64,000 nt of DNA, taken from assembly GCF_014904695.1 (NCBI RefSeq), contig NZ_JACXXN010000013.1, forward strand, positions 118,987-182,986, in the 5' to 3' direction. Below, piece by piece: positions 26,046 through 37,409 of the stretch (position 1 is its first letter; the number at the start of each line of letters is the position of its first letter). A program made the translations under genes and the position numbers. The DNA comes from Nostoc sp. MG11 (GTDB lineage Bacteria > Cyanobacteriota > Cyanobacteriia > Cyanobacteriales > Nostocaceae). The notes under the pieces were generated by a model that ran no database searches, was not told where the DNA came from, and saw only the letters and a list, made by a program, of their open reading frames with translations.

Positions 26046-28658
26046 ATGACCGCTTCTTACTCTGAAACTCCATCTACCAAGCCAGACGCCAGTACTTTTA
26101 TTTCCGATCATCGACAGGTAGACCGCAGCAAGTTAAGTCAAATGTACCTGCACTATGTCGAGACGAAGGATAAATATCCTCACGCGATGTTGCTGTATCG
26201 GGTAGGAGATTTCTTTGAATGCTATTTCCAAGATGCTGTAAAACTAGCGCAAGAACTGGAATTAGTCCTCACTAGCAAACAAGCTGGAGAACAGGGACGA
26301 GTGGCGATGTCTGGTGTTCCCCACCACGCTTGGGAACGCTACACGACAATGCTGGTAGAAAAAGGCTATGCAGTGGTAATTTGTGACCAAGTAGAGGATG
26401 CTTCAGAAGCAGCTGGGAGATTAGTACGACGGGAAGTAACGCGTATCCTGACTCCTGGGACTTTGCTGGAAGAGGGAATGCTGAAATCAGGTCGCAATAA
26501 TTACCTGGCGGCTGTGGTGATTGCTGCTAATCATTGGGGTTTAGCTTATGCAGATATCTCTACAGGCGAATTTCTCACGACTCAAGGTAGTGATTTAGAA
26601 CACCTGACACAAGAATTAATGCGCTTGCAGCCTTCGGAGGTACTAGTTCCCACTAATGCGCCTGATTTAGGTAGTTTGCTGCGTCCGGGAGAAACTTCGC
26701 CGCATTTACCGCAGTGTTTGCCACCATCATTTTGCTATAGTTTGCGATCGCAAATTCCTTTTTCTCAAGGTGAAGCTAGACCTAGATTATTGCAGAAATT
26801 TAAAGTGCGATCGCTCGAAGGATTGGGTTGTGATCATCTCCCCCTCGCTGTCCGCGCGGCTGGTGGTCTTTTAGAATACTTGGAAGATACACAAAAAGAA
26901 AACCCAGTTTCTCTCCAAAGATTACGCACCTATACAACCACCGATTATCTGATTGTTGATGGTCAAACCCGTCGTAACCTGGAAATTACCCAAACTGTTC
27001 GTGATGGTACTTTTCATGGTTCTCTTCTCTGGGCATTAGATAGAACTAACACGGCGATGGGTGGGCGTGCTCTGCGGCGGTGGTTGTTGCAACCGCTACT
27101 TGATATTAAAGGTATTCGGGCGCGACAAGATACCATCCAAGAATTGATGGAAAATACCTCTCTGCGTCAGGATTTACGGCAGTTATTACGGCAAATTTAT
27201 GACCTGGAACGGCTGACGGGGCGTGCGGGTTCTGGTACTGCAAATGCTAGAGATTTAGTCGCTTTAGCAGATTCTTTGTCACGCTTACCAGAATTGTCTC
27301 GCTTAGTGACTGAGGCGACTTCTCCCTTTTTGAAGGCTTTACAGAAAGTGCCAACCGTGTTGTCAGAATTGGCACAGAAATTACACGTGCATCTTGTGGA
27401 GTCACCGCCAATTCTTATTAAAGAAGGCGGATTAATTCGCGCTGGCGTAAATCCTCAGTTGGATGACAGGAAAGCAACTGTAGAAGCAGACCAACAATGG
27501 ATTGCTAATTTGGAGGTTGACGAGAGAGCTAGGACAGGAATTCCCACGCTCAAGGTAGGATTTAATAAAACATTTGGTTACTACATCAGTATTTCCCGCG
27601 CCAAGGCTGACCAAGTACCCTCTAATTACATCCGCAAGCAAACCTTGACGAATGAGGAACGTTATATTACGCCAGAGTTGAAGGAACGGGAAGCGCGGAT
27701 TTTGACGGCGCGGGATGATTTAAATCAGTTGGAATATGAGGTTTTTGCAACGCTAAGGGAAGATGTGGGCGCACAGGCGGAGGTAATTCGCAATCTTTCC
27801 CGCGCAGTGGCGGCGGCGGATGTGTTGTGTGGTTTGGCTGAGTTGGCGGTACATCAAGGTTATTGCCGTCCAGAAATGTTGCCAGGACGGGAGATTAGCA
27901 TTGTTGATGGTCGTCATCCAGTGGTGGAACAGTCTTTACCTGCGGGTTTCTTTGTGCCGAATTCGACGCAGTTGGGAGGGGAGGAAACGAACCGCCAAGA
28001 CGCCGAGGACGCAGAGAAAAATTCTCCCCCTCTCTCCCCCTCTCCCGACTTAGTTATCCTTACTGGGCCAAATGCCAGTGGTAAGAGCTGTTATTTGCGC
28101 CAGGTGGGATTAATTCAGTTAATGGCGCAAATTGGCAGTTTTGTACCAGCAAAAGTTGCGAGGTTGGGAGTATGCGATCGCATTTTCACGCGTGTAGGTG
28201 CAGTAGATGACTTGGCAACTGGTCAATCTACGTTCATGGTGGAAATGAATGAAACGGCGAATATCCTCAACCATGCCACTTCTAGGTCGCTGGTGCTGTT
28301 GGATGAAATTGGCCGCGGAACGGCGACGTTTGATGGTCTTTCCATTGCTTGGGCGGTGGCGGAGTATATAGCTGTGGATATTCGGGCGCGGACGATTTTT
28401 GCTACGCATTACCACGAGTTGAATGAATTGGCTAGTATTTTGCCGAATGTGGCTAATTATCAGGTGACGGTGAAGGAGTTACCTGACCAAATTATCTTTT
28501 TGCACCAAGTCCAGCCGGGAGGTGCTGATAAGTCCTATGGTATTGAAGCGGGAAGATTGGCGGGTTTACCAGCGGTGGTAATTCAACGGGCAAAACAAGT
28601 GATGGGGCAAATTGAGAAACACAGTAAGATTGCGATGGGTTTGCAAAGTCTAGATTAG
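26046..28658 (+). CDS. mutS: DNA mismatch repair protein MutS
   Basis: 870 residues. The mismatch-binding Phe-x-Glu motif is in [14 protein letters not shown] near 58; connector, lever and clamp domains follow. The ATPase has Walker [11 protein letters not shown] near 673 and Walker [12 protein letters not shown] near 753, and the dimerisation end includes [18 protein letters not shown]. MutS recognises mispaired bases and loop-outs. Just before the Walker A strand, residues about 645-668 ([14 protein letters not shown] then Pro/Ser-rich) are translated from a dispersed DNA repeat at 27985-28046 that has inserted in frame. This segment is unlikely to belong to the ancestral protein. The rest of the reading frame is intact. 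Confidence 0.95.
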   Translation: MTASYSETPSTKPDASTFISDHRQVDRSKLSQMYLHYVETKDKYPHAMLLYRVGDFFECYFQDAVKLAQELELVLTSKQAGEQGRVAMSGVPHHAWERYTTMLVEKGYAVVICDQVEDASEAAGRLVRREVTRILTPGTLLEEGMLKSGRNNYLAAVVIAANHWGLAYADISTGEFLTTQGSDLEHLTQELMRLQPSEVLVPTNAPDLGSLLRPGETSPHLPQCLPPSFCYSLRSQIPFSQGEARPRLLQKFKVRSLEGLGCDHLPLAVRAAGGLLEYLEDTQKENPVSLQRLRTYTTTDYLIVDGQTRRNLEITQTVRDGTFHGSLLWALDRTNTAMGGRALRRWLLQPLLDIKGIRARQDTIQELMENTSLRQDLRQLLRQIYDLERLTGRAGSGTANARDLVALADSLSRLPELSRLVTEATSPFLKALQKVPTVLSELAQKLHVHLVESPPILIKEGGLIRAGVNPQLDDRKATVEADQQWIANLEVDERARTGIPTLKVGFNKTFGYYISISRAKADQVPSNYIRKQTLTNEERYITPELKEREARILTARDDLNQLEYEVFATLREDVGAQAEVIRNLSRAVAAADVLCGLAELAVHQGYCRPEMLPGREISIVDGRHPVVEQSLPAGFFVPNSTQLGGEETNRQDAEDAEKNSPPLSPSPDLVILTGPNASGKSCYLRQVGLIQLMAQIGSFVPAKVARLGVCDRIFTRVGAVDDLATGQSTFMVEMNETANILNHATSRSLVLLDEIGRGTATFDGLSIAWAVAEYIAVDIRARTIFATHYHELNELASILPNVANYQVTVKELPDQIIFLHQVQPGGADKSYGIEAGRLAGLPAVVIQRAKQVMGQIEKHSKIAMGLQSLD

Positions 28659-28824
28659 GTAAGCTTCAAATAAGTTCTTTGAGCAACTGCGTTAGCTTAG
28701 CGTGCGTTCCGCGCAATCGCTATGTGAATTTTGAGATTTTTTGCACTTTTTAGCTTTTTTCCCATTTGTTGATTGAGTTGTCACCCGATTTTGGATTTTG
28801 GATTTGCGATAGCGTAGCGTCAGG

Positions 28825-28938
28825 TTCAATATTACTATTGAGCATTTACCGCCTGAACAGTTAGTGGCTGATATCTTAGAGAAAGATAGGCGAGTAGCTG
28901 AAATTATGGCGGAGATTCGAGCATTTTTGGGAAGTTAA
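28825..28938 (+). pseudogene. protein-like remnant upstream of a vapBC-type locus
   Basis: A short frame reads FNITIEHLPPEQLVADILEK, then DRRVAEIMAEIRAFLGS and stop at 28936-28938. It has a sensible amphipathic helical pattern but no start codon or ribosome-binding site. A GCGTAGCGT repeat fragment sits directly before it (about 28808-28821), so the 5' part was probably lost or displaced by repeat insertion. I cannot name the family; an antitoxin-like small protein is one possibility. Confidence 0.35.
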
Positions 28939-28954
28939 ATCAGGAAAAAGTTAG

Positions 28955-29179
28955 ATGAATATCGAGCAAGCAGTGTTAGAAAGATTACGCCAGTTACTTA
29001 TTGATAAACAGCAGCAACTATTAGATTTTGCAGAATTTTTATCTCAAAAAACGACTTCTAAGACTCCTTTACGAACTGTTAGAGGATTTTGTGCTGATTT
29101 AAAAGTAGATATTACTGAAGAAGATATTGCTCAAGCGCGTCAAGAAATGTGGGGAAATTTTCCCAGGGATATCGTTTAA
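28955..29179 (+). CDS. VapB-like (DUF2281-type) antitoxin
   Basis: 74 residues. An N-terminal helical part (VLERLRQLLIDKQQQLLDFAEFLSQK) is followed by an acidic tail (DLKVDITEEDIAQARQEMW) of the type that wraps a PIN toxin. Its stop overlaps the start of the PIN gene (TAATG at 29177-29181), the standard vapBC coupling. The toxin gene is broken, so this antitoxin may now be an orphan. Confidence 0.65.
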   Translation: MNIEQAVLERLRQLLIDKQQQLLDFAEFLSQKTTSKTPLRTVRGFCADLKVDITEEDIAQARQEMWGNFPRDIV

Positions 29180-29632
29180 TGACATCGGTAGTTGCAGATA
29201 CACACACTTTAATTTGGTACGTTTTTGACTTGCAGAAATTGTCAGAAGCCTCATTAACAGCGTTGGAACAAGCAGTTAATACAGGTAATCCTATTTACGT
29301 ATCAGCTATCACAGTCATAGAAATTATGCTTTGCTGAAGAGGTATTAACACGAATTTTAAATGTTTTAGATAACCCCAATGTAGGCATTGTACTTGTACC
29401 TCTGGATCGAAATGTTTCAGGAGAAATTCGGCAAATTGACCGGGTACCTGTTCCTGATATGCCTGATAGGATTATTGCAGCTACAGCTTTTTCTTTGGGT
29501 ATTTCTCTAGTTACTCGTGACTTGCGAATTAGAGCTTTAACTACTATTAAAACCTATTTGGTGAAAATAGTTTTTTTAATGATCAGGGAAGTAGAGGTGA
29601 CTAATGAGATTTTGAAAAGGGTAACGAGATAA
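29179..29632 (+). pseudogene. frameshifted VapC-type PIN toxin gene
   Basis: The N-terminal part (from MTSVVADTHTLIWYVFD to VSAITVIEIM) reads from ATG 29179 and hits a stop at 29335-29337. The C-terminal part continues in another frame from about 29334: EEVLTRILNVLDNP, then LVPLDRN, VPDMPDRIIAATAFSLG and LVTRDLRIRAL. Catalytic acids (Asp in VADTH, Glu in VIEI, Asp in MPDR, Asp in TRD) are present but split over the two frames. A few codons after VIEIM also seem to be missing compared with normal PIN toxins, so a small deletion probably caused the shift. The gene is very likely inactive. Confidence 0.78.
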
Positions 29633-29664
29633 ATCTTCCCAATACCCAATACTTAATCCCTAGT

Positions 29665-30048
29665 TCAAGATGTTGATATAACCATCAACAAACAGACTAA
29701 TAATAAACCCACTAGTACCAGCAAAGCTTGATTGCGTTTTATCCAGCTTCTCACAGTTACTATAAAGCTGTTGGTGTAACGCTGCTGTTCTAACTCTAAT
29801 TTAATTTCTTCAATATTTTGGTAGAGAGTACAGTCTTTAGCGTAGGGACGTTGGGGAAAGTTGCAGGTATCGTCAGTGTGATAGGTACATGTGTCGCACA
29901 GATACTCATCCCCAGTAGCACGGTGTAAGGGAATGCCAGGATGTCCGTAAGCTTTAAGTATTGTGCGGCAATAGGGACAACTAATAGCCTGACTATCAAC
30001 GAGTTGATGGCAGCGGGGACAAGATACAGTAGCCAAATTTAGCGCCAA
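29665..30048 (-). CDS. zinc-ribbon membrane protein
   Basis: 127 residues. Two CxxC pairs at the N-terminus (CPRC, CPYC) form a zinc ribbon, and a second Cys/His cluster follows (CDTCTYHTDDTCNFP). The C-terminus has one hydrophobic segment (ALLVLVGLLLVCLLMVIS), so the protein is tail-anchored with its ribbon in the cytoplasm. The function is not known; similar proteins are common in filamentous cyanobacteria. Starts at ATG 30048. Confidence 0.7.
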   Translation of the reverse strand: MALNLATVSCPRCHQLVDSQAISCPYCRTILKAYGHPGIPLHRATGDEYLCDTCTYHTDDTCNFPQRPYAKDCTLYQNIEEIKLELEQQRYTNSFIVTVRSWIKRNQALLVLVGLLLVCLLMVISTS

Positions 30049-30374
30049 TTAGGTAAGTAAATACTTTAATCTTAGCTGTTTAAGGAAAGAAGGGGAGAGG
30101 GAGGAGTGAACGATAAATTAGCGTAAAGGTTTTGGTTACGCGTGATTGCTTTGTCTACTTGTAACTAAGCTTAATTTTAAGCGATCGCTCTCTTTAAATT
30201 AAGATAAAGTTATTTTTGTTACAGTGATCGCGCTAGATTACGTTACAAAGGGGCGGACAAGATGCCCACCCCCTTTCTTTATTTTTCCCATCCTCCCCAC
30301 CCAAAACCCAAAAAAAATCCCCCACCATTGCGGCAGGGGATTTTAACTATTTACTTACAAAACTAGTAGCCAGC
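30049..30374. other. spacer with palindromic G/C-run repeat and the distal psaB terminator
   Basis: No gene is visible. AAAGGGG at about 30246 pairs with CCCCTTT near 30271 around GGACAAGATGCCCA and is followed by a T-rich run. The distal psaB terminator is at 30314-30344. HIP1-type sites occur near 30181. Confidence 0.5.
30314..30344 (-). terminator. rho-independent terminator after distal psaB
   Basis: On the minus strand, AAAATCCCC (30344-30336) pairs with GGGGATTTT (30322-30314), with an inner CTGCC/GGTGG-type stem, and continues into a run of T residues. It lies 31 bases after the psaB stop. Almost the same sequence follows the other psaB copy. Confidence 0.75.
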
Positions 30375-32606
30375 TTAACCGAACTTACCAGCCGTTGAGG
30401 CGATCAAGAACGCCGCGTAAGTCAAGACATAGCCAACAGTAAAGTGAGCTAGACCAACTACACGGGCTTGGACAATAGATAGAGCAACGGGCTTATCTTT
30501 CCAGCGAACCAAGTTCGCTAAAGGAGTGCGCTCGTGTGCCCAAACCAGGGTTTCAATCAACTCTTGCCAGTAACCTCTCCAGGAGATTAAGAACATGAAG
30601 CCAGTCGCCCAAACCAGGTGTCCGAACAGGAACATCCAAGCCCAAACAGACAGGTTATTCACACCGTAAGGGTTGTAGCCGTTAATCAACTGAGCGGAGT
30701 TCGCCCAGAGGTAGTCACGGAACCAACCCATGAGGTATGTTGAGTTCTCGTTGAACTGAGCAACGTTGCCTTGCCAAATACCTAGATGCTTCCAATGCCA
30801 GTAGAAAGTAACCCAACCTACTGTGTTCAATGCCCAGAAAAGAGATAGGTAGAAGGAATCCCAAGCAGAGATGTCGCAAGTACCTCCACGACCGGGGCCA
30901 TCACAAGGGAAGGCATAGCCAAAGTCCTTTTTATCGGGCATTAGCTTAGTACCACGGGCATCCAAAGCACCTTTGACTAAGATCAAAGTGGTGGTGTGCA
31001 GACCCAAGGCGATCGCATGGTGTACTAAGAAGTCACCAGGACCTATTGTTAAGAACAGGGAGTTTGTCCCAGAGTTAATAGCATCTAACCAGCCACTTAA
31101 CCAAACGTTGCCGTAGTTGGGATAGGCTGTGTAAGCGACGCTATCTGGGTTCGACAGCAAGGTGTCTAAGCCATACAACACTTTTCCGTGAGCAGCTTGA
31201 ATGAACTGAGCAAACACCGGCTCAATCAAGATTTGCTTTTCAGGTGTACCGAAAGCAACTACTACGTCGTTGTGGACGTACAAACCAAGAGTGTGGAAGC
31301 CTAAGAAAAGCGATACCCAGCTGAGGTGGGAGATAATCGCTTCTTTATGCTTCAGCACGCGCTCAAGGACGTTGCCTTTGTTTTGTTCGGGGTCGTAATC
31401 ACGCACCCAGAAAATGCCAGCGTGGGCAAAAGCACCAACTAACAGAAAAACTGCAATGTATTGATGGTGCGTGTACAGCGCTGCTTGGGTGGTGTAGTCC
31501 TTAGCAATAAATGCGTAAGGAGGCAGAGCGTACATGTGTTGCGCCACCAGTGAGGTGATGGTTCCCAGCGCTGCCAAAGCTAAAGACAATTGGAAGTGCA
31601 GGGAGTTGTTGATGGTGTCGTACAGCCCTTGGTGAGGTAGGTTGAACTGACCTTCACTCTTAGTACCGGGAACTAAACCGGATTTGGAGTTCAGCATTTC
31701 TTTGATGCTGTGACCAATTCCGAAGTTAGTCCGGTACATGTGACCGGCGACAATGAATAGTACTGCGATCGCCAAATGGTGGTGAGCCATATCGGTTAAC
31801 CACAGTGATTCTGTCTGGGGATGGAAGCCACCCAAGAAAGTTAGAATCGCTGTTCCTGCACCTTCTGATGTACTGAACAAGTGCTGTGCAGTATCAGGGT
31901 TTTCAGCGTAAACACCCCAGTTACCTGTAAAGAAAGGTGTCAAACCTGCTGGGTGGGGTAGGACAGACAGGAAGTTATCCCAACCCACATGCTGTCCGCG
32001 AGATTCAGGGATGGCGACGTGAATCAAGTGACCAGCCCAAGCCAATGAACTAACGCCAAACAAACCTGCTAAGTGGTGGTTTAGACGAGGCTCAGCACTC
32101 TTAAACCAAACTAGGCTGGGGCGATACTTGGGTTGCAAGTGCAGCCAACCAGCGAACAAGAATACAGCCGCCAGCAGTAAGAGGAAAACTGAACCTGTGT
32201 ACAGTTCAGTATTCGTCCGCATCCCGATGGTGTACCACCAATGATAGACACCAGAGTAAGCAATATTTACGGGATTGCTAGCACCACCTTGGGTGAAAGC
32301 TTCAATTGCTGGTTTGCCAAAATGGGGATCCCAAATCGCATGGGCGATTGGGCGGATATGCAGGGGATCTTTAATCCACTGCTCAAAGTTACCTTGCCAG
32401 GCTACGTGGAACAGGAGGCTCGATGCCCACAAGAAGATGATTGCCAAATGACCGAAGTGAGTTGCGAAAATCTTTTGGTAAAGATTTTCCTCAGTCATGC
32501 CATCGTGACTTTCAAAGTCGTTACCTGTGGCGATCGCATACCATATCCGACGCGTGGTCGGATCTTGCGCTAAATCCTGGCTAAATTTAGGAAATTTTGT
32601 TGCCAT
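30375..32606 (-). CDS. psaB: photosystem I core protein PsaB, distal (second) copy
   Basis: 743 residues, full length with eleven membrane helices. FX cluster cysteines (Cys568 and Cys577 in [11 protein letters not shown]), the P700 ligand His663 and the A0 ligand Met671 in [11 protein letters not shown] are conserved. Compared with the proximal copy it has many substitutions concentrated between residues 100 and 600, including His343 to Ala, Gly386 to Val, Gly396-Ala397 swapped, and Met592 to Ala (FWALNT instead of FWMLNT). The last 130 codons and the first 65 are nearly identical to the proximal copy at the DNA level. It has its own terminator, and the proximal copy's terminator lies between the two genes. 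It is probably a functional paralogue, perhaps for special conditions; this is inference. Confidence 0.93.
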   Translation of the reverse strand: MATKFPKFSQDLAQDPTTRRIWYAIATGNDFESHDGMTEENLYQKIFATHFGHLAIIFLWASSLLFHVAWQGNFEQWIKDPLHIRPIAHAIWDPHFGKPAIEAFTQGGASNPVNIAYSGVYHWWYTIGMRTNTELYTGSVFLLLLAAVFLFAGWLHLQPKYRPSLVWFKSAEPRLNHHLAGLFGVSSLAWAGHLIHVAIPESRGQHVGWDNFLSVLPHPAGLTPFFTGNWGVYAENPDTAQHLFSTSEGAGTAILTFLGGFHPQTESLWLTDMAHHHLAIAVLFIVAGHMYRTNFGIGHSIKEMLNSKSGLVPGTKSEGQFNLPHQGLYDTINNSLHFQLSLALAALGTITSLVAQHMYALPPYAFIAKDYTTQAALYTHHQYIAVFLLVGAFAHAGIFWVRDYDPEQNKGNVLERVLKHKEAIISHLSWVSLFLGFHTLGLYVHNDVVVAFGTPEKQILIEPVFAQFIQAAHGKVLYGLDTLLSNPDSVAYTAYPNYGNVWLSGWLDAINSGTNSLFLTIGPGDFLVHHAIALGLHTTTLILVKGALDARGTKLMPDKKDFGYAFPCDGPGRGGTCDISAWDSFYLSLFWALNTVGWVTFYWHWKHLGIWQGNVAQFNENSTYLMGWFRDYLWANSAQLINGYNPYGVNNLSVWAWMFLFGHLVWATGFMFLISWRGYWQELIETLVWAHERTPLANLVRWKDKPVALSIVQARVVGLAHFTVGYVLTYAAFLIASTAGKFG

Positions 32607-32713
32607 AAAAAAGAATACTCTTCGCCCTCATCAAATTTTAAGCCTTCAATACCCTATCCATCTTTCTGGATATTGATGTGAGCTATAGATCATCCTAAAG
32701 CCTAATTAAAAAA

Positions 32714-32743
32714 AAAATCCCCCACCTTTTGGCAGGGGATTTT
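32714..32743 (-). terminator. rho-independent terminator after proximal psaB
   Basis: The minus strand carries AAAATCCCC (32743-32735), a short loop with TGCC/GGT, then GGGGATTTT (32722-32714) and nine or more T residues. It ends the psaA-psaB transcript, so the distal psaB probably needs its own promoter in the 180-base gap. Confidence 0.78.
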
Positions 32744-32786
32744 CTTTAATTACCTACAACCTAATGATTTAGCCAACTAAAAAATA

Positions 32787-35018
32787 TTAGCCGAACTTAC
32801 CAGCAGTCGAAGCAATCAAGAATGCGGCATAAGTGACGATGTAGCCAACTGTGAAGTGAGCTAGACCAACTACACGGGCTTGGACAATAGATAGAGCAAC
32901 GGGCTTATCTTTCCAGCGAACCAAGTTCGCTAAAGGAGTGCGCTCGTGTGCCCAAACAAGGGTTTCAATCAACTCTTGCCAGTAACCTCTCCAGGAGATT
33001 AAGAACATGAAGCCAGTTGCCCAAACCAGGTGTCCGAACAGGAACATCCAAGCCCAAACAGACAGGTTATTCACACCGTAAGGGTTGTAGCCGTTAATCA
33101 ACTGAGCGGAGTTTGCCCAGAGGTAGTCACGGAACCAACCCATGAGGTATGTTGAGTTCTCGTTGAACTGAGCAACGTTGCCTTGCCAAATACCTAGATG
33201 TTTCCAATGCCAGTAGAAAGTTAACCAACCAATGGTGTTGAGCATCCAGAAAGTAGCGAGGTAGAAGGAATCCCAAGCAGATATGTCGCAAGTACCGCCA
33301 CGACCGGGGCCGTCACAAGGGAAGGCATAGCCGAAGTCCTTTTTATCGGGCATCAGCTTAGAACCACGGGCATCCAAAGCACCTTTGACCAAGATCAAGG
33401 TGGTGGTGTGCAGACCCAAGGCGATCGCATGGTGTACCAAGAAGTCGCCAGGGCCAATTGTCAAGAACAGGGAGTTTGTCCCAGCGTTGATAGCATCTAA
33501 CCAGCCTGGAAGCCAAACGTTAGCGTAGTTAGGCCATGCTGTGTAAGCAATACTATCTGGGTTAGATAGCAATGTATCTAAACCGTACAGTACTTTACCG
33601 TTAGCAGCTTGGACAAATTGAGCAAATACTGGCTCAATCAAGATTTGTTTTTCAGGAGTACCGAAAGCAACTACTACGTCGTTGTGGACGTACAAACCAA
33701 GAGTGTGGAAGCCCAAGAAAAGGGATACCCAGCTGAGGTGGGAGATAATCGCTTCTTTATGCTTCAGCACGCGCTCAAGAACGTTGCCTTTATTTTGTTC
33801 TGGGTCGTAATCACGTACCCAGAAGATTGCTCCGTGAGCAAAGGCACCAAGAATTAGGAAACCAGCAATATATTGGTGGTGCGTGTACAGCGCTGCTTGG
33901 GTGGTGTAGTCCTTAGCAATAAATGCGTAAGGAGGCATGGCGTACATGTGTTGCGCCACCAAAGAGGTGATGGTTCCTAGAGCAGCTAGGTGAATACCCA
34001 ACTGGAAGTGCAGCGAGTTGTTATAGGTGTCGTACAACCCTTGGTGAGGCAGGTTAAACTGACCTTCACTCTTGCTACCAGGAACTAAACCAGATTTGGA
34101 GTTCAGCATTTCTTTGATGCTGTGACCAATTCCGAAATTAGTCCGGTACATGTGACCGGCGACGATAAATAGTACTGCGATCGCTAAGTGGTGGTGAGCT
34201 ATGTCAGTCAGCCACAAAGCTTCTGTCTGGGGATGGAAGCCACCCAAGAAAGTCAAAATCGCAGTTCCTGCACCTTCAGATGTGCTGAAAACATGGCTAG
34301 GTGTATCAGGGTTTTGAGCGTAAACAGCCCAGTTACCTGTAAAGAAAGGTGTCAGACCTGCTGGGTGAGGTGGGGTATTTAGGAAGTTATCCCAACCTAC
34401 GTGCTGTCCGCGAGCTTCAGGGATGGCAACGTGAATCAAGTGACCAGCCCAAGCCAAGGAGCTAACACCAAATAGACCTGCCAGGTGGTGGTTTAGGCGA
34501 TGTTCAGCGCTCTTAAACCATGCCAAGCTGGGACGGTACTTGGGTTGCAGGTGTAACCAACCAGCAAACAAGAATACAGCCGCGAACAACAACAGGAACA
34601 CTGAACCTGTGTACAGTTCAGTATTTGTCCGCATCCCGATGGTGTACCACCAATGGTAGATACCAGAGTAGGTAATGTTTACGGGATTGCTAGCACCAGC
34701 TTGGGTAAAAGCTTCAACTGCTGGTTTACCAAAGTGGGGATCCCAAATCGCGTGAGCGATTGGGCGGATATGAAGGGGATCTTTAATCCACTGTTCAAAG
34801 TTACCTTGCCAGGCTACGTGGAACAGGAGGCTCGATGCCCACAAGAAGATGATTGCCAAATGACCGAAGTGAGTTGCGAAAATCTTTTGGTAAAGATTTT
34901 CCTCTGTCATGCCATCATGGGTTTCAAAGTCGTTGCCTGTGGCGATCGCATACCATATCCGACGCGTGGTCGGATCCTGCGCGAGATCCTGGCTAAATTT
35001 GGGAAATTTTGTTGCCAT
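32787..35018 (-). CDS. psaB: photosystem I core protein PsaB, proximal copy
   Basis: 743 residues. PsaB binds half of P700, the B-branch chlorophylls and phylloquinone, and shares the 4Fe-4S centre FX with PsaA. FX cysteines are at 568 and 577, the P700 histidine at 663 and A0 methionine at 671. Its sequence fits the usual PsaB at positions such as [15 protein letters not shown] and FWMLNT, where the distal copy deviates. It follows psaA on the minus strand by 132 bases, the classical psaA-psaB operon order, and ends at a strong terminator. This is presumably the main housekeeping copy. Confidence 0.97.
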   Translation of the reverse strand: MATKFPKFSQDLAQDPTTRRIWYAIATGNDFETHDGMTEENLYQKIFATHFGHLAIIFLWASSLLFHVAWQGNFEQWIKDPLHIRPIAHAIWDPHFGKPAVEAFTQAGASNPVNITYSGIYHWWYTIGMRTNTELYTGSVFLLLFAAVFLFAGWLHLQPKYRPSLAWFKSAEHRLNHHLAGLFGVSSLAWAGHLIHVAIPEARGQHVGWDNFLNTPPHPAGLTPFFTGNWAVYAQNPDTPSHVFSTSEGAGTAILTFLGGFHPQTEALWLTDIAHHHLAIAVLFIVAGHMYRTNFGIGHSIKEMLNSKSGLVPGSKSEGQFNLPHQGLYDTYNNSLHFQLGIHLAALGTITSLVAQHMYAMPPYAFIAKDYTTQAALYTHHQYIAGFLILGAFAHGAIFWVRDYDPEQNKGNVLERVLKHKEAIISHLSWVSLFLGFHTLGLYVHNDVVVAFGTPEKQILIEPVFAQFVQAANGKVLYGLDTLLSNPDSIAYTAWPNYANVWLPGWLDAINAGTNSLFLTIGPGDFLVHHAIALGLHTTTLILVKGALDARGSKLMPDKKDFGYAFPCDGPGRGGTCDISAWDSFYLATFWMLNTIGWLTFYWHWKHLGIWQGNVAQFNENSTYLMGWFRDYLWANSAQLINGYNPYGVNNLSVWAWMFLFGHLVWATGFMFLISWRGYWQELIETLVWAHERTPLANLVRWKDKPVALSIVQARVVGLAHFTVGYIVTYAAFLIASTAGKFG

Positions 35019-35111
35019 AGGTTTAATAAATCCTCTGACCTTTAGCCATCACGTATCAACTTGCGGTGAAGTTAGGAGTTAAGAGTTTTGAATATAAAGA
35101 TTACTTCTTTA

Positions 35112-35139
35112 ACTCATCACTCATAACTCATAACTCGAT
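35112..35139. repeat. ACTCATA heptamer array in the psaA-psaB spacer
   Basis: Four tandem units: ACTCATC, ACTCATA, ACTCATA, ACTCGAT. They sit in the transcribed spacer between psaA and psaB. The array belongs to the short tandem heptanucleotide repeats known from heterocystous cyanobacteria. Confidence 0.75.
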
Positions 35140-35150
35140 AGAGCTGATTG

Positions 35151-37409
35151 CTACCCTACTGAAAGGATGTGCGCGTGGAAGAATGCCCAAGTGGTGGCAA
35201 TTCCTCCTAATAAGTAGTGAGCCACTCCTACAGCCCGACCTTGAATGATACTCAGAGCGCGGGGCTGAATTGCTGGTGCTACTTTCAGCTTGTTATGTGC
35301 CCAAACAATAGACTCAATCAGTTCTTGCCAGTAGCCACGACCACTGAATAGGAACATCAAGCTGAATGCCCATACAAAGTGAGCGCCTAAGAACATTAGT
35401 CCATAGGCAGATAGCGCACTGCCATAGGAATTGATGACTTGTGAAGCTTGTGCCCACAAGAAGTCACGCAACCAGCCGTTGATGGTGATGGCACTTTGGG
35501 CAAAGTTACCACCAGTGATGTGAGTCACATTACCGGCTGCATCTACCGTCCCCCAGACATCTGATTGCATCTTCCAACTAAAGTGGAAAATTACAATCGA
35601 TATGGAGTTGTACATCCAGAAAAGTCCGAGGAACACATGATCCCAACCAGACACTTGACATGTACCGCCACGGCCGGGGCCGTCGCAAGGAAAGCGGAAG
35701 CCCAGGTTTGCCTTGTCTGGAATCAGACGAGAACTACGGGCAAACAGCACACCTTTGAGCAGAATTAGGACAGTGACGTGAATGGTAAAGGCGTGAATGT
35801 GGTGAATTAGGAAATCCGCCGTACCCAAAGCAATGGGCATCATCGCTACTTTACCGCCAACAGCCAAGATACCGCCGCCAAAGGCATAGCTAACTGGTTC
35901 TAGTGCGTTGGGAGCAGTGCCACCAGGTGCCAATGTGTGTATATTTTGTACCCACTGGGCAAAAACTGGTTGCAACTGAATTGCTGTGTCGGAGAACATG
36001 TCTTGAGGACGACCCAAGGCACGCATTGTGTCGTTGTGGATGTACAGTCCAAAGCTATGGAAGCCGAGGAAAATACACACCCAGTTCAGGTGAGAAATAA
36101 TCGCATCTCGGTGACGAATCACGCGATCCAGCACGTTGTTTTGGTTAACAACCGGATCGTAATCCCGCACCATGAAGATAGCAGCGTGAGCCGCTCCACC
36201 GACAATCAAGAAGCCACCGATCCACATGTGGTGAGTGAATATGCACAACTGCGTAGCGTAGTCAGTTGCCAAATATGGATATGGGGGCATCGCGTACATG
36301 TGATGCGCGATGATGATGGTCAGTGAACCCAAGAACGCCAGGTTGGTTGCCAACTGTGCGTGCCAGGATGAGGTCATGTTTTCGTAGAGACCCTTGTGAC
36401 CTTCACCGGTGAAGGGGCCTTTATGGTTTTCCAGGATCTCTTTAATGCTGTGACCAATACCCCAGTTGGTACGGTATTGATGACCAGCAATGATGAACAG
36501 TACTGCGATCGCTAAATGGTGATGAGCAATGTCTGTCATCCACAAGCCGCCTGTTACCGGGTTTAGACCGCCCTTGAAGGTAAGGAAGTCAGCATACTGA
36601 CCCCAGTTCAAGGTGAAGAAAGGTGCTAAACCAGCAGCAAAGCTAGGATACAGCTCAATCAACAAGTCTTTGTTCAAGATGAACTCGTGGGGCAAGGGTA
36701 TGTCTTTTAAGGCAACACCTGCATCCAAAAGCTTGTTGGTTGGTGCGGACACATGGATCAAGTGACCAGCCCATCCCAAAGAACCACAACCTAGCAACAC
36801 TTGCAAGTGATGATTCAGCATCGACTCCACATTCTGGAACCATTCCAGTTTAGGAGCGCGCTTGTGGTAATGGAACCAGCCAGCAAACAGGAACAAGCCT
36901 GCTAATACCAAGCCGCCAATTGCAGTTACGTAAAGCTGGAATGTATTTGTAATACCCCAGCCACGCCATACTTGGAACAAACCGGAGGTGATTTGAATAC
37001 CGTGGAAACCACCGCCAACATCACCGTTTAAAATGTCTTGTCCCACAATGGGCCAAACGACCTGGGCACTGGGCTTAACGTTCAGAGGATCGCTTAGCCA
37101 AGCTTCGTAGTTAGAAAACTTCGCGCCGTGGAAAATCATCCCGCTCAGCCAAATTGTCACTACGGCTAAGTGACCGAAGTGTGCTGAAAATATCTTGCGG
37201 GATATGTCTTCTAAATCGCTTGTATGTGTATCAAAATCGTGGGCGAGTGCGTGCAGGTTCCAAATCCATGTGGTGGTTTTGGGACCTCTGGCTAAGGATC
37301 TGTCAAAGTGTCCTGGTTGTGACCATTTCTCAAATGAAGTGGGAACCGGATCGTTATCGACGATGATTCTTGCCTTTTTTTCCTCTCGCTCCGGAGGACT
37401 AATTGTCAT
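35151..37409 (-). CDS. psaA: photosystem I core protein PsaA
   Basis: 752 residues, normal length, eleven membrane helices. It forms the PSI heterodimer with PsaB, carries half of P700 and the A-branch cofactors. The FX cysteines are in [16 protein letters not shown], and the P700/A0 region is [23 protein letters not shown]. The N-terminal extension is stromal and charged ([16 protein letters not shown]). Starts at ATG 37409; a purine-rich GAGAGGAGG sits just upstream on the coding strand. It is the first gene of the psaA-psaB unit. The 3' neighbour spacer has a heptamer array. Confidence 0.97.
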   Translation of the reverse strand: MTISPPEREEKKARIIVDNDPVPTSFEKWSQPGHFDRSLARGPKTTTWIWNLHALAHDFDTHTSDLEDISRKIFSAHFGHLAVVTIWLSGMIFHGAKFSNYEAWLSDPLNVKPSAQVVWPIVGQDILNGDVGGGFHGIQITSGLFQVWRGWGITNTFQLYVTAIGGLVLAGLFLFAGWFHYHKRAPKLEWFQNVESMLNHHLQVLLGCGSLGWAGHLIHVSAPTNKLLDAGVALKDIPLPHEFILNKDLLIELYPSFAAGLAPFFTLNWGQYADFLTFKGGLNPVTGGLWMTDIAHHHLAIAVLFIIAGHQYRTNWGIGHSIKEILENHKGPFTGEGHKGLYENMTSSWHAQLATNLAFLGSLTIIIAHHMYAMPPYPYLATDYATQLCIFTHHMWIGGFLIVGGAAHAAIFMVRDYDPVVNQNNVLDRVIRHRDAIISHLNWVCIFLGFHSFGLYIHNDTMRALGRPQDMFSDTAIQLQPVFAQWVQNIHTLAPGGTAPNALEPVSYAFGGGILAVGGKVAMMPIALGTADFLIHHIHAFTIHVTVLILLKGVLFARSSRLIPDKANLGFRFPCDGPGRGGTCQVSGWDHVFLGLFWMYNSISIVIFHFSWKMQSDVWGTVDAAGNVTHITGGNFAQSAITINGWLRDFLWAQASQVINSYGSALSAYGLMFLGAHFVWAFSLMFLFSGRGYWQELIESIVWAHNKLKVAPAIQPRALSIIQGRAVGVAHYLLGGIATTWAFFHAHILSVG

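Noticed and set aside
27976..28047. Possible frameshift or assembly fault in mutS
   Set aside because: The frame is continuous through the repeat-derived insert and the downstream ATPase motifs are intact, so this is an in-frame insertion.
35937..36326. Plus-strand open frame of 129 codons inside psaA
   Set aside because: Antisense shadow of a highly conserved PSI gene; no ribosome-binding site or protein-like pattern.
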